Below are positions 30,541 through 40,809 of a DNA stretch of 64,000 bases, piece after piece. Both the position numbers and the translations under genes were made by a program. Below the pieces are notes generated by a model, which saw nothing but the letters and a program-made list of their open reading frames with translations, made no database searches and had not been told where the DNA came from. Position 1 is the stretch's first letter. Every line of letters begins with the position of its first letter. This DNA is from Capronia americana (taxonomy: Eukaryota > Ascomycota > Eurotiomycetes > Chaetothyriales > Herpotrichiellaceae), in contig JADWQD010000017.1 in assembly GCA_016110215.1 (NCBI GenBank), forward strand, positions 806,001 to 870,000, read 5' to 3'.

Positions 30541-32851
30541 ATGAGTTCGAAGCGCAGAAGCGGCCCTGCAGGCCTTGACCCCGACGACTTTCTAGCCACG
30601 CCGGGTCCTGATCTCAAGCGACGCAAGCGCAGCGACGTAAGTATACAATAATCGCATATCCTCACACGCCCAACTTGCACTTCTCCGTCAAGCTCAGTGC
30701 CGCGCAGCCATTGTGACACGCCCCGCGCAGTGCACCTGAACCCATCATCATGCCTGCGACTCAAGTGCATGCAACTCGATCGAGTGCATTTGCAATGTCC
30801 AATGCATCCTCCGCCCAGGTTTGCTAACTCGACTTGCTGCAGGACACCCATTTCCCGGATCTAGAAACACGAGAAACCACCACCGAGATCGGATTGAGAC
30901 TTGTAGGGCAATTGAAAAGATCACAAGACAAGAATGGCCGCAATGTCGCCGTACATTTCCTCGATCTGCCCAGCAGGTCCGAGTATCCAGACTATTACCA
31001 ACGGACTGCAATGCCTTTGTCCCTGAACATCATCGAGCAGCGGTTGCAAAATTTTGAGTATGAGAACCTTGAGGGGCTAGAGTCTGATTTGAAGAGGATG
31101 GTCCAGAACGCAAAGGACTACAACAACAGCAAGTCTTCGATCTTCGAAGATGCCGAACGCATTCGTAAGGCCTTGTCAAATTTTATGCCAAAACACAATC
31201 CGGCATATCTAAGAGACGACTATCGTGCTTATCCGACACCCATTCCACAAGAACTGTATGATCAGATCAGACAACAGTCCATCTCGTCAGAGGGGACTGG
31301 CGCTCCAGAGAAGGTCAAGCTAAGGTTCTCGAATCCTGCGGCCGTGAGACGTCAAAGTCAGGTTCCATCGTCCACTGCAGGTACTCCTGCTGTTAGTGGA
31401 GGAGAGGACGTGAAAGAAGAGCAGCTCGCCTTCCTGAAGGAGCTGTCGGAGCAGGAGGACGCCATGTAAGTTCCTCTCTCACTCACTATTCGCGGCCGTT
31501 GCGTACTGACAGCCACTCCCAGCAACTTCGAGGAGAAAGTCCCCAAGAAGGACTATCCCGACTATTACAAGATGATCAAAAAGCCGACGTCTATCTCCGA
31601 CGTACGGGCTCTGGTAGAGAAAGAAGCTGTTCAAGATTGGGATACGCTGGCGAAGGAGGTCCGATTGATCTGGGAAAATGCGAAAGAATACAACCTGGAA
31701 GGGTCCGACATTTATTTGATGGCAGAGAAACTCGAGGTACGCTGACATCTGTAAAATCTTTGCGAGCATTCAACTGATATGGTTCCTTTTCACAGGCTTG
31801 GTCCGATTCAAGATTGCAGTCACTTGGTGCACAGCCGCGTCGCAACCTTAGGCTTTCATTATCTCAGCCAAAGCCAAAAGCTTTGAGATTGACTATGGGT
31901 CCTTCAACACCAACACCACAGCTTGTCGGCGGCACTATCGACGGCGAGTCTCTGCGGCGACAGAAGCGGGAAATGGGCGAAGCCTTGACCAGAGCGCAAA
32001 GAGCGACTTCCAAGAACACACAGGTCAACGGGTCCACCCCTGTCCCCTCCAGTGCAGCTCCCAGTGCTCGACGTAGTATGTCTTTGGCGACTGATCAAGC
32101 CGATACAACTATGATCGACGTCAAGACCAACGGCACTGCAGGGAGTCCAGATGCCGATGAAGCCGTGAAGACGCCACAGACTTCAGGCCAGCAATTGCCA
32201 ACGCCGGTTCAAGAATTCGAAACACCTCTTCCCAGTGGAACGCCACTAAGCAATGGAATAACTCTCCATGCGCCACACCCTCAGGCTAGCCCTGCGAAGG
32301 TTCCTACCAACACTGCGTTCAACTACTTAAATCAATCAGTTGTGCCCATGGAACGTCGATTCCGCGATCCTGGAAGAGGTAAGCTAGTTGTTTCTTCTGT
32401 TTACGCATTTGTGATGAATATTGGCACTGACTCGACCATAGGCTGGGATTTCGCCCTCCTCTCCTCAGTGACATTCATGACCAATCCATCCCTGCCCAAC
32501 GATCCGCGCTGGAAGCTCGTTCGCCACGGTTCGCCTATCAAGACCCAGACGTCTGGCTTCATCGCATTACCACCTTCCTATCGTGACATCCGTGTCATTC
32601 CCAATCTGACCCCCGAACTGCTTTCTCGTCGCCGGCACCGCGTCTTTTTCATGCACAATGCCACAGTCTACAAGGAGAGCAATAGCGTGCACGTTCCTGG
32701 GGCGTTTGAGGTCAGATTAGTGCCCGGCGAGAATGTGCTGGTCGTGGAAGTCCTGGCGGATTTGAGGGAGGGCGAACGCAAGGAGTATGCACCAAGTCAG
32801 CTGCAGTTCGATTTTGAGAGGTGTACGATGATTGTGCATCTTAACACGTAG
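30541..32851 (+). CDS. Tandem-bromodomain protein, RSC4-type chromatin-remodelling subunit
   Basis: Exons 30541-30636, 30843-31465, 31523-31736, 31796-32378 and 32442-32851 give 609 residues, close to yeast Rsc4 (625). Bromodomain 1 (about residues 50-150) contains FLDLPSRSEYPDYY and the acetyl-lysine-contacting Asn in AKDYNNSKS. Bromodomain 2 (about 245-325) has KDYPDYYKMIKKP and WENAKEYNLEGS, again with the Asn. A Ser/Thr/Pro-rich linker follows, then a C-terminal beta-rich domain (WDFALLSSVTFMTNPSLP onward). This order is that of Rsc4, the RSC subunit that reads acetylated histone H3. First intron 206 bp, others 57-63 bp. Confidence 0.87.
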
Positions 32852-33257
32852 GTTTGTGGTCGAGTTTGGGCGGATATATTGGGCAACGGCATAGGCCTAA
32901 ATGAGCAATGGGCGTACGTTGGGCTGCTGTTCAATAGGCCCTGTTTCATGGGCATTGCATTGGGAACGAGGAAGCGGAGGGCCTCTTGGACTTTCAATGT
33001 GTATACCTTGTAGCTAGGAGGACGGACTGTTCCAGGGAAACAGCGCGTTGAATATGGTCATATTCTCGGCTGAGAACTTTGAACTACAAACGTAATCTCA
33101 ATGCATTTCGCAAGGCAGACGCCCCGGTCTCAACCATATTCGTGTGTGGTGATATCTATACAGCATGTCCTGGCCTGTCAATTACAGCCCGGGCGACTAA
33201 CTTCAGGAAACACTCTTCATGTCATTCCCCATCACATGCACTACCTCGATCACAATC
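32852..33257. other. Convergent intergenic region
   Basis: Between 3' ends of the RSC4-type and DUF3844 genes; nothing recognisable. Confidence 0.5.
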
Positions 33258-34469
33258 TCACTTTCCAGCAGCCCTCGGCCCGGCGACGCCAGCGCCAATG
33301 ACACTGGGCAACTCCTGGCTGCCCATGCTCCAAAGCATGCCGATCGCGCCGACGACGAGCGCGCTCATGACGACGCCGAAACTCGCGAACAAGACGAACG
33401 GCACGCTCACGTCCTTCTTCTGGCACGCATTGCCGCCCCACTGGACCGTCTTTTTCGTGCCGTCGGGGTTGACACGCGCGAGGGTCGTGCCGCATTTGCA
33501 TTTGAAACAGTTGGTGTGCGCTTTGTAGCAGGAGCCGTGTCCGGAGCAGGTATTCGTCACGTTCTCACATTGGGATTGAGAGGTGAAGCATTGGGGGATG
33601 TTGTGTGGGAGCGGGTGTGTGGTGTTTGATGTATTAGACGCTGGGCTGATTGTGTCGAATGACTTGGAAGAAGGGGGTGACGGGGATGGCAGATCGAGAC
33701 GTTCTTCCTCCGACTGCTGGGCCGAGCGGGCCGAGTGGTTTTGTTTGTGGTTCTTGCTCGGCCTTGGTTTCTTCAGCTTCTTCTCCGAAGGGAGCAATAG
33801 GACGGTGGATTCGACGTTCTCGGTTGCGGAGAAGTGCTTGAGGATGCGGATGAGGCTGTTGATCTGCGTTTTGACTCCCGTTGGGTTGGTGGGCAGGAAA
33901 CTGTTGAGTGACAGGATGATGGGGATGTTTGGTATTTCGGTGGCTTTGAGGCACCGTCCGTTCTCGGACGGGTAGGTGAAGACGACTTCGACCCCTTTGC
34001 TGTCGGGAGCATTGAGGGATGGGGGCACTGCGTATTCGCAAAGGTCGTCCTTCTCTTTGCGGGCGCTGTCTGTGACGGCCTTGAAGTCCGTGAGCAGATC
34101 TTTCGTCGGTGCGTCGATCCAGAGGTCGGGCATGGCGATATCAAAGTCCTGAATCGTCATGTCGACGCCTGATATCCTGATGAACAGCTTGCCCGGTGCA
34201 TTCTTGGGCGATTCATCTCCAAATAGAGGGGCCTGGTAGCCTCCATAGGTGTTTATATCTTCTAGGAGCATGGAGTCTGTGATGCCTAGGTATCGGTCTG
34301 CGGTCAAGGCTCTTCTTCTTGCTATGATGGCACTGGCCATTTCTGAATCTATCATCGCGGTTGCAGGGGTAGTGATGCTGCGATCGATGGTGAAGAGGTA
34401 GGCGCCTTGAGCGGCGACATGTTGCGCGAGGACTGCGAATGGCAGTATTAGACTTGAGAGCGACTTCAT
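33258..34469 (-). CDS. DUF3844-type single-pass membrane protein
   Basis: 403 residues, one exon. A signal peptide (MKSLSSLILPFAVLAQHVAA) is followed by a lumenal domain and a C-terminal EGF-like cysteine module (CENVTNTCSGHGSCYKAH, CFKCKCG) characteristic of the fungal DUF3844 family. A transmembrane helix (VPFVLFASFGVVMSALVVGAIGML without a break) follows, then a short tail. The topology is type I, with the bulk in the ER or vacuolar lumen. A Lys/Ser/Pro-rich linker (about 225-270) precedes the Cys module. Family members are poorly characterised. Confidence 0.85.
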   Translation of the reverse strand: MKSLSSLILPFAVLAQHVAAQGAYLFTIDRSITTPATAMIDSEMASAIIARRRALTADRYLGITDSMLLEDINTYGGYQAPLFGDESPKNAPGKLFIRISGVDMTIQDFDIAMPDLWIDAPTKDLLTDFKAVTDSARKEKDDLCEYAVPPSLNAPDSKGVEVVFTYPSENGRCLKATEIPNIPIILSLNSFLPTNPTGVKTQINSLIRILKHFSATENVESTVLLLPSEKKLKKPRPSKNHKQNHSARSAQQSEEERLDLPSPSPPSSKSFDTISPASNTSNTTHPLPHNIPQCFTSQSQCENVTNTCSGHGSCYKAHTNCFKCKCGTTLARVNPDGTKKTVQWGGNACQKKDVSVPFVLFASFGVVMSALVVGAIGMLWSMGSQELPSVIGAGVAGPRAAGK

Positions 34470-34877
34470 GGTTGCTGCTTTCGCCAGCTGGGGGAGAAGC
34501 TGTTGTCGGGCGACAGCACGGTGAAATAGAGGTATGGAGAAGCAAGAGGAGGCATGGCTAAATGTTCAGTCGATGAAGCTGCAGGTGGAACGAGACCCCG
34601 GCTCCTCGCACGTGCAGATACGAAGCAAGATCCACGAGCGCAGACTCCCCTCTTTTGTCATGAATTGACTCGCTGCAGACATTGAATCAACGGCCATTGC
34701 CCTTTGCGGAGGATATTGGACTCGTCTCTTACCCATAGTTCCTCGACTTCGCACGCCGTCGGCCAGCTTCCCACTACGCTGATTGCAGACGCACATGGAC
34801 CAAGGACGACAATCTTCAGCAACGTATTGAACCTGCCCGTTCGCGACGATGCGTCCTACTGATCCTCTACTCTCCTC
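34470..34877. other. Bidirectional promoter region
   Basis: 408 bp between two divergent starts; no motif recognised. Confidence 0.5.
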
Positions 34878-36266
34878 ATGCTTCGGTCTCTCTTCCGCAG
34901 GCCGCCCAGTGTCCGCGTGCCCCTTCAGAATGGTAAAGTCGACCTCCAAAGGGTGGCGATAACCCGAAGATCCAAATCGAGTCCTGTCCTTTACCGCCTA
35001 TTCACAACTGTTGCCGTCACATATTTTGTAGCGAGAACAATCAATTATATCTATCCAGACAGTGCGCATTCCTCCAAACAATCAACAGGGACTGTTAGGA
35101 ATGGAGGGGGACCTGAAGACCGTGCGAAGATATGGCAAGAACAATGGGAGAAGGCGGCGGCTACCGCGTCACAAAACGAGCTGGAAGTTATCCATTTAAT
35201 GCTCCCGATATGGATCCGGAAGCAGAAGCCGGAGCCGTGGAAGATAGACGATCCGACTTGGAAATCATTTCAAGCTCTAGCTGGGGACAAAAAGCGCTTG
35301 AAAGAGATTACGGAGACCATCAAGAAACCTCTGATGAAAGCGGTTCTGATAAAATATGGACGTACCTTGATGGAACTCGGTTCAAAACAGTCGAGTGGTG
35401 GGCGCAGGGTGACTTACCACGAGAGCTGGAGATTGGCCCCTCCCTTGTACGCCCCAGCGACATACGAGGTTCCCTGTATCTTCGTTGAACCCGACAGGAC
35501 AAGCTATGGGTGGCGCCAAATACCGAACAATGTTGGGGGAAAGTTGGATCGCGTGTTCCATCCCATTGTGCTGGCAAAGGCATTCTACTACGGCGTAGAG
35601 GAATTTGCCTGGGCTTCTTACCTGATCACCAGGGCGCGACTGACGGACCAAATCAACTCGTTGACTGCAAACGGGAGAGCTTCTAGCATACCACAGGAGG
35701 CATTAACTGAGGACGAGAAGGCTCTGAAGCAGCTGGCATTCGGTCGCGTCCCGGAGAACACCAAAGAGACATTCCTGCCTTTCCTCCGTGGCGAATACGG
35801 AGAGCATGAATCACGGAGAGCATATCGTAATCTGGTCAAATCCATGACCTATCAAGGCGCTATCGAGTCTGCATGCGCTGTGTTTCGGGCTCATTGGATC
35901 CAAGGACAGGAAAAGTCGATGCAATCGTACTCACGAGACAGTATCATCCTAAGGGGGAACATTGCCTTTGTTGGCGAGAAGGGCACTCTTTTCATGCACG
36001 CTGTGGCAGTCTACTCGCCAGAGACGAACTCTCTTGTCGGTCAACCTATCATCAAGGATGCCTATCTGTCACCAAACATGGAGAAGTGGGTGCAGCAGGA
36101 GACGCCCGAAGTGACGGCCGAGGGAGCATCGGCTCGAGCTGAAGAGGAGCAGCAAACAAAAGCAGCACCTGAAGACGCCTGGAAGTCACGATCGCAGCAA
36201 GAAGACACACCAGGGACGGAGAAGCCCCCAACTGATGAAAATCAAGAGGAGGACAGAGACAAATAG
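34878..36266 (+). CDS. Uncharacterised single-pass protein, probably mitochondrial
   Basis: 462 residues, one exon. The first 35 residues are basic and free of acidic side chains apart from one Asp (MLRSLFRRPPSVRVPLQNG, ITRRSKSSPVLYR), as in a mitochondrial presequence. One transmembrane helix follows (LFTTVAVTYFVARTINYIY, about 40-58). The large C-terminal domain has Trp- and Arg-rich helices (EVIHLMLPIWIRKQKPEPWK) and a beta-rich part (HAVAVYSPETNSLVGQPIIKDAYLSP). The last 60 residues are acidic and Gln/Glu-rich, likely disordered. I do not recognise a family. The layout (presequence, one inner-membrane helix, folded domain) would fit an inner-membrane protein facing the intermembrane space or matrix. 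Confidence 0.8.
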   Translation: MLRSLFRRPPSVRVPLQNGKVDLQRVAITRRSKSSPVLYRLFTTVAVTYFVARTINYIYPDSAHSSKQSTGTVRNGGGPEDRAKIWQEQWEKAAATASQNELEVIHLMLPIWIRKQKPEPWKIDDPTWKSFQALAGDKKRLKEITETIKKPLMKAVLIKYGRTLMELGSKQSSGGRRVTYHESWRLAPPLYAPATYEVPCIFVEPDRTSYGWRQIPNNVGGKLDRVFHPIVLAKAFYYGVEEFAWASYLITRARLTDQINSLTANGRASSIPQEALTEDEKALKQLAFGRVPENTKETFLPFLRGEYGEHESRRAYRNLVKSMTYQGAIESACAVFRAHWIQGQEKSMQSYSRDSIILRGNIAFVGEKGTLFMHAVAVYSPETNSLVGQPIIKDAYLSPNMEKWVQQETPEVTAEGASARAEEEQQTKAAPEDAWKSRSQQEDTPGTEKPPTDENQEEDRDK

Positions 36267-36598
36267 CGCGATACCGGTGCTCAAGTGCATAGCAAGGCGT
36301 GTGTGATTGACATTTCTGGTAGTGCCTGAGTCATGCAATATTCCAGCGTGTGGCATTTCTCTGAGAGTAACAAATGATGACTGTAAGCTTTCATCCCAGT
36401 GCTCTCCTCGCGCATGTTACTTCTCGAAGTACTGACTAGAGAGGAGCGGAGACGGGTCGCTGTTGGCAGTCACTTTGCACGGTGCCTCACCCGTCGAACT
36501 GCCCTGTTCGCAAGACGTTCAACCGCCGACTTCAGCTCAAAATCTCAATACCCGGAATCTCCTGACTCTCTTTTCGGTGTCGTTCACACTCCGCGATC
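36267..36598. other. Tandem intergenic region
   Basis: 332 bp of 3' flank and promoter between two plus-strand genes; nothing distinctive. Confidence 0.5.
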
Positions 36599-37753
36599 AT
36601 GGCAGGGAACAGCGCTATATCGAGCGTTATGTGGATATCAATCTATTTCATCCTTAACCTCTTCGTCACTCTGACCAGCAAGCACGTTCAGTCCTATATG
36701 CAAAGTGCCTGGTTGCTCGCCGCGTCTCACGCAATCTTCACTTTCACCATAACGAGCCTACTGTCATGGTTCGGAGTATACACGTCCGAGTCCGGCGATC
36801 TTGGAACGAAAGAGCGCGATGGAAGAGACGGTCACGAGGATGAGGACGGGGGCGACGGCCACCAAAACCAACATGAATCTGGACGCAACCTACGCGGCCA
36901 CCTCGTCAAAAATCTCCATATCCTCGCCCCGTTCTCTCTCCTCTACACCCTGAACATCGTCATGTCGAACTGGACTTTGGGCCTCGTAAGTCTGACTATG
37001 CACCAGACAATCCGTGCCATTGTCCCCGCCATAACCGTTCTATTATCCATCACGGTTCTCGGAAGGACTTGGAGAGAATATTCGCCAGGTGTTTATGGGG
37101 CAATCGCACTGACCATCTGCGGTGTCATCTTGGCGATCAACGCGGCACCTTCAACCAGCAGCAACAACAACAACAACACCTCGTCAACGACAAATGCCTT
37201 TGGCTTTGCATGGACCATGTTTGGGGCAATTCTGGCCGTGGCCAAGACAATCGCCTCGAACCACTTACAGCAACCTCCCCGTAGGAACAGCTGGGGCTTG
37301 GGTCTCCCGTCCTCGGTCCTTGTGCGGTATTGTTCGCTGTGTTCGATGATCATAACAACAGCTGTGGCGAGCTGGAACGGTGAAATGAAAGCACTGATGC
37401 CAACGATGAAATTGACCTTGTCGTGGACCCAGCTCCCATGGCTCTGGTTTTGGCTCTTCAACGCTCTAGCAACATCATTCTTGAACATCGCATCCTTCGA
37501 GGCGAACAAGAGATGTGGGCCGTTGAGCATGGGTGTGGCCAGTAACCTTAAGCAGGTCGCCATTTTACTCCTCGACTTGGCCCCAGCAAATCAGGGTGGC
37601 AGGATCGGACATGCAGATGCAGCGACGACAGGACCAGGCGGTGGAGTCATACTTGGGTCTCTCATGACCATGATCGGTGGCATGTGGTATGCGTTTGCGA
37701 GGGCAGACATGAATAGGAGGCGGAGACGGCATTCCACAGAGAACAGAGGCTGA
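36599..37753 (+). CDS. TPT-family (DMT superfamily) transporter
   Basis: 384 residues, one exon. Multiple hydrophobic helices begin at residue 7 (SVMWISIYFILNLFVTLTSKHV), with the family's early Lys after helix 1 and the TMHQTIRAIVPAITVLLS motif in the central helix pair. A later block (ASFEANKRCGPLSMGVASNLKQV without interruption) carries the conserved Lys of triose-phosphate/nucleotide-sugar transporters. A polar His/Asp/Gly-rich loop (about 68-100) separates helices 2 and 3, and an Asn-repeat sits near residue 187. Probable Golgi or ER membrane antiporter for a nucleotide sugar or phosphorylated metabolite; substrate unknown. Confidence 0.85.
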   Translation: MAGNSAISSVMWISIYFILNLFVTLTSKHVQSYMQSAWLLAASHAIFTFTITSLLSWFGVYTSESGDLGTKERDGRDGHEDEDGGDGHQNQHESGRNLRGHLVKNLHILAPFSLLYTLNIVMSNWTLGLVSLTMHQTIRAIVPAITVLLSITVLGRTWREYSPGVYGAIALTICGVILAINAAPSTSSNNNNNTSSTTNAFGFAWTMFGAILAVAKTIASNHLQQPPRRNSWGLGLPSSVLVRYCSLCSMIITTAVASWNGEMKALMPTMKLTLSWTQLPWLWFWLFNALATSFLNIASFEANKRCGPLSMGVASNLKQVAILLLDLAPANQGGRIGHADAATTGPGGGVILGSLMTMIGGMWYAFARADMNRRRRRHSTENRG

Positions 37754-38656
37754 GATGGTACTGATTACATAGACGGATGTAATGATATCCCGTCTCCATG
37801 GCTTGCATGCTTGAATGAGCTGAGCTGGATGACAATGAGCTGGACAATCGAGCAGACCACGGTCTGAATACAAATGGAACTAATGTCAAATCAGCTATTT
37901 CCAAGTCCCCCTTCACGATTCGACAGATCGTCCGCTCCGCCTCCCTGCGCACCTTGGTGGAGGCGTTGTATTTACAATCAAATAAAAAAGGCCTACTTCA
38001 GGCCTAAACGTCGATTTCAACACTTGAGCGAAATCTCAAGATATATTCTCCTACTGGCTGTGAGCTGTCTGAGATGCGGTACCCGAGCCTGCCTGCGCAA
38101 GGAATGATATACTATACCGTCGTGTCCGTCTCTGCTTCTCCACTCGTAGAGACGGCGCCGATGCTCGAGTAAACCGCTCCACTTACGCGGAACCAAACCA
38201 CCACTTCCGTACGGAGTACCTTCCAAAGCATCCTGTTACTGCTCGTGAAGAACGATCGCAAAGCCCTGTCTAGGACGATGCTGCCGAGAGATGATCGGCG
38301 GGAACCGATCTGAACAGGGGCTCGGTATGTAATGGGCGGATGCAATAGGAGGCTTTCAGACTTCTACTACTTCCCTGCACTCCCAAAAGAAGTGTCGGAT
38401 CTGTAAGCGGGTCGTATGTGACTGTGACGATGTCTGGCTTGGGGTGGCACGTACACGCACCGCAAGGTTGAGAGAAAAATGATCGAGAGGAAGGAAATCG
38501 CTGTGGACTTTTGCAAGCGATCCGATTCCTCTGACAGAGGCGGTCCTTTGAGAGAATTCACACTCACATAGGCGAGCCCTTCCCTCTCTTGCTCCCTCCC
38601 CTACCCCGGTTCGCGGCTTAAGGGTTCGCGATCCCTGACTCCCACCACGCCTATGG
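37754..38656. other. Convergent intergenic region with a poly(A) signal and hairpin
   Basis: AATAAA at 37981-37986, 228 bp past the transporter stop, is followed at once by AGGCCT-ACTTC-AGGCCT (37989-38005), which can fold into a 6-bp stem with a 5-nt loop. Otherwise no gene or motif is seen. Confidence 0.5.
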
Positions 38657-39776
38657 CTATCCCTCCAGCGCCTTCACACTCGCCTCGTACACCCTCTTGA
38701 GTTCGTCCTGGCCCTTCTTGACCACCTCCTCCATCTGCTTGTGCGCCTTCCTCAACTCATCCTGAATCACCAGTTTGCCCAACTCCATCTTGCGGAACCG
38801 CTTCTGTGCATCCCCTCTCGCATTGCGCACCTCGTTGCTCGCCCGCTCGAACATCTTCTTCGCCTCCTGTTTGGCGAGGTTGCGCGTTTCGGCCGTGACA
38901 GGCGGGACCGGCACCGTTATCAATAGCGGATTAGCGTCCCGGGGCAACAAGGACGATTGGGATGCAGAGGTCGTGCCTGGTGTATGCGGCGCCGTCGTCT
39001 GCGGGACGAGGCTGTACGGGCTGGCCAGCAGGGCCGCAGTTATAGGTTTGACGTGCTAAGAACGACGGCATCAGCATCAGCATCATGCGTGGAAAGCCCC
39101 AACTCGCTCAAGCCGTGACTGTAGCTAGCTAGCACCCATAACGCATGTTTGGACTTACCGCCTCCTCGGCACAGAACACGTTGACGCTCCTCCCGCCCTT
39201 GGCCACTACGCTGGCCAGATCCCCGATTCGGACTTTCTCCTTGTGCGCGCTGCCGCGGCCCGTGTCAGCGCCCTTGACATTGATCTCCACGCCCAACTGT
39301 TCGATCATCTCCGGCGTGACGCGCCCGGCATCCTTCGTCTTGACCAGGGCGTCCTTCAAGCGCGCAACGGCCTTGGCGATCGACGCCTCAAGCTCGGAGA
39401 AGTCATACGGGTCGAGTTCCGCGTCGCGGTTGCGCGTCGCTTTGTTGTCGGGGATGTGCTTATCGTCCTTGTGCGTGAGGGAGTCGAGGGAGGGGGATTT
39501 GCGGTTCGATTTCGAGGATGAGGAGGATTTCTTGGGCCGCGAGACAGTGCTGGAAAAGGGTCGTGTGCTCGACGTGGGAAAGTTGTGTGGCGGTGTGGTG
39601 GTGGCACGGATGCTGAGGTGACGGGATCGGGGTTGCGGCTCGAAGAGTTGTCGTGGTCCGGTTCGACATTGTGGACAGAGGAGTAACGAGGACGAGGACG
39701 AGGGGCGCTGTGCTCGAGAGGCAGCTAGGAAGTGGTGCATGAGTTGGAAGGCGGTGTCCGCGGTTCGGGGAGGCAT
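38657..39776 (-). CDS. RRF1: Mitochondrial ribosome recycling factor
   Basis: Splits mitochondrial ribosomes after termination, with a mitochondrial EF-G. Exons 39776-39159 and 39055-38657 (103-bp intron) give 338 residues. The N-terminal ~100 residues are a Ser/Arg-rich presequence containing RPFSSTVSRPK. The RRF domain begins near residue 118: DFSELEASIAKAVARLKDAL, RVTPEMIEQLGVEI, then after the intron NPLLITVPVPPVTAETRNLA and the long helix pair with EVRNARGDAQKRFRK and ELRKAHKQMEEVVKKGQDE. The NxRNxRxDA signature (here EVRNARGDAQKR) is clear. The ATG at 39776 is the first in frame; a second one 13 codons on is also possible. Confidence 0.92.
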
Positions 39777-40809
39777 TTTGGATCTCTACAGGATAGCGGA
39801 GTACTATGTGCTAGATCCGTGTGTTGCACTGTTGGGCGTCGAAACCAGGTGAGCTCTGCGTTCGTCGTGTGCGGCTTCAGAAAAAGTTGGAGGAGTACAA
39901 GCTGCAATGCAATGCAATGCAAGGCTGTGGAGCTGGAGCTTGGAGTTTCCTCGGCACTAGTCAAAAATGTATCTCCGCAGGCGGATTGGCACCAGTTTTG
40001 GGGTAGTAGTGGGCGCACTTCGACGTCGAATTGCTCACAAACTTGGTAGTAACTCATATTGCAATACAGCTGCAGTTTGTTCCTAACATCGAAATCTATT
40101 TGCTGGAAAGGAGCACAAGCGAAAGAACTGTTGTGATGTAATCTTAAGGTTGTTTTAGTGGAGACCTTAACTAAAAGCTTTAACTGACCTTGTACCCCAA
40201 AGGTGATAATTAGGGAAAGAACCTACCTGCCCTCCTACCCTAATACTGCTTCACTAAGAGATGCCCATTCGTGAAGCCACTCAAGACTACGAGAGCATAC
40301 TGTGCGCGGAGCTTAAGGATAGCAGTAAATAACCACCGCCACTTATATGTTTATGAGCAATTCGACATTGAAATTAGGCATTTCACTGGAGGCACTCCCA
40401 CACAATGTTGCTGACTAAGAACCGGTGCCAACCCCCTACCACCTATGTATGTAGATGTCTACTAGGGGCCTGCAGGAGTGATACGCAGGAGCGGCTTCAC
40501 CTTCTGAGATTTGGAACCGACACGACATTTGTTCATTCTGTTTCGTGGCCCACAAGAAAGTTGCCACTCTATCTAGAATCATACCAAGGCATCAACTTTT
40601 CCACGTAGCCTTCGTGCGAGTCGGCCTCAGCACGGACATGCTGCGAGGGACCCGCTGTAGAACTATCCGAGAAATGACGCCGGTCACATTTCCCGTTGGA
40701 AATGCAATGCAATCGTGCGCGAGCATACAAGGTACATCGCCGCGAGATGGAGCCTCGTGTGCAGGATGTGGAGGAATGAGGTAAGGCGTGGCCGTGCAGA
40801 TGATCGCAT
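39777..40809. other. Tandem intergenic region with a short TGCAA repeat
   Basis: Promoter of RRF1 and 3' flank of the Hsp70 gene. Four TGCAA units stand at 39903-39922 and a partial copy occurs near 40699. The central part (about 40060-40400) is more A+T-rich. No gene is supported. Confidence 0.5.

Noticed and set aside
30204..30578. Plus-strand frame just upstream of the RSC4-type gene
   Set aside because: Overlaps the real start in another frame and has no conserved sequence.
38600..38640. GGTTCGCGATCCC resembling a tRNA B box
   Set aside because: Does not match the B-box spacing and no cloverleaf can be drawn around it.
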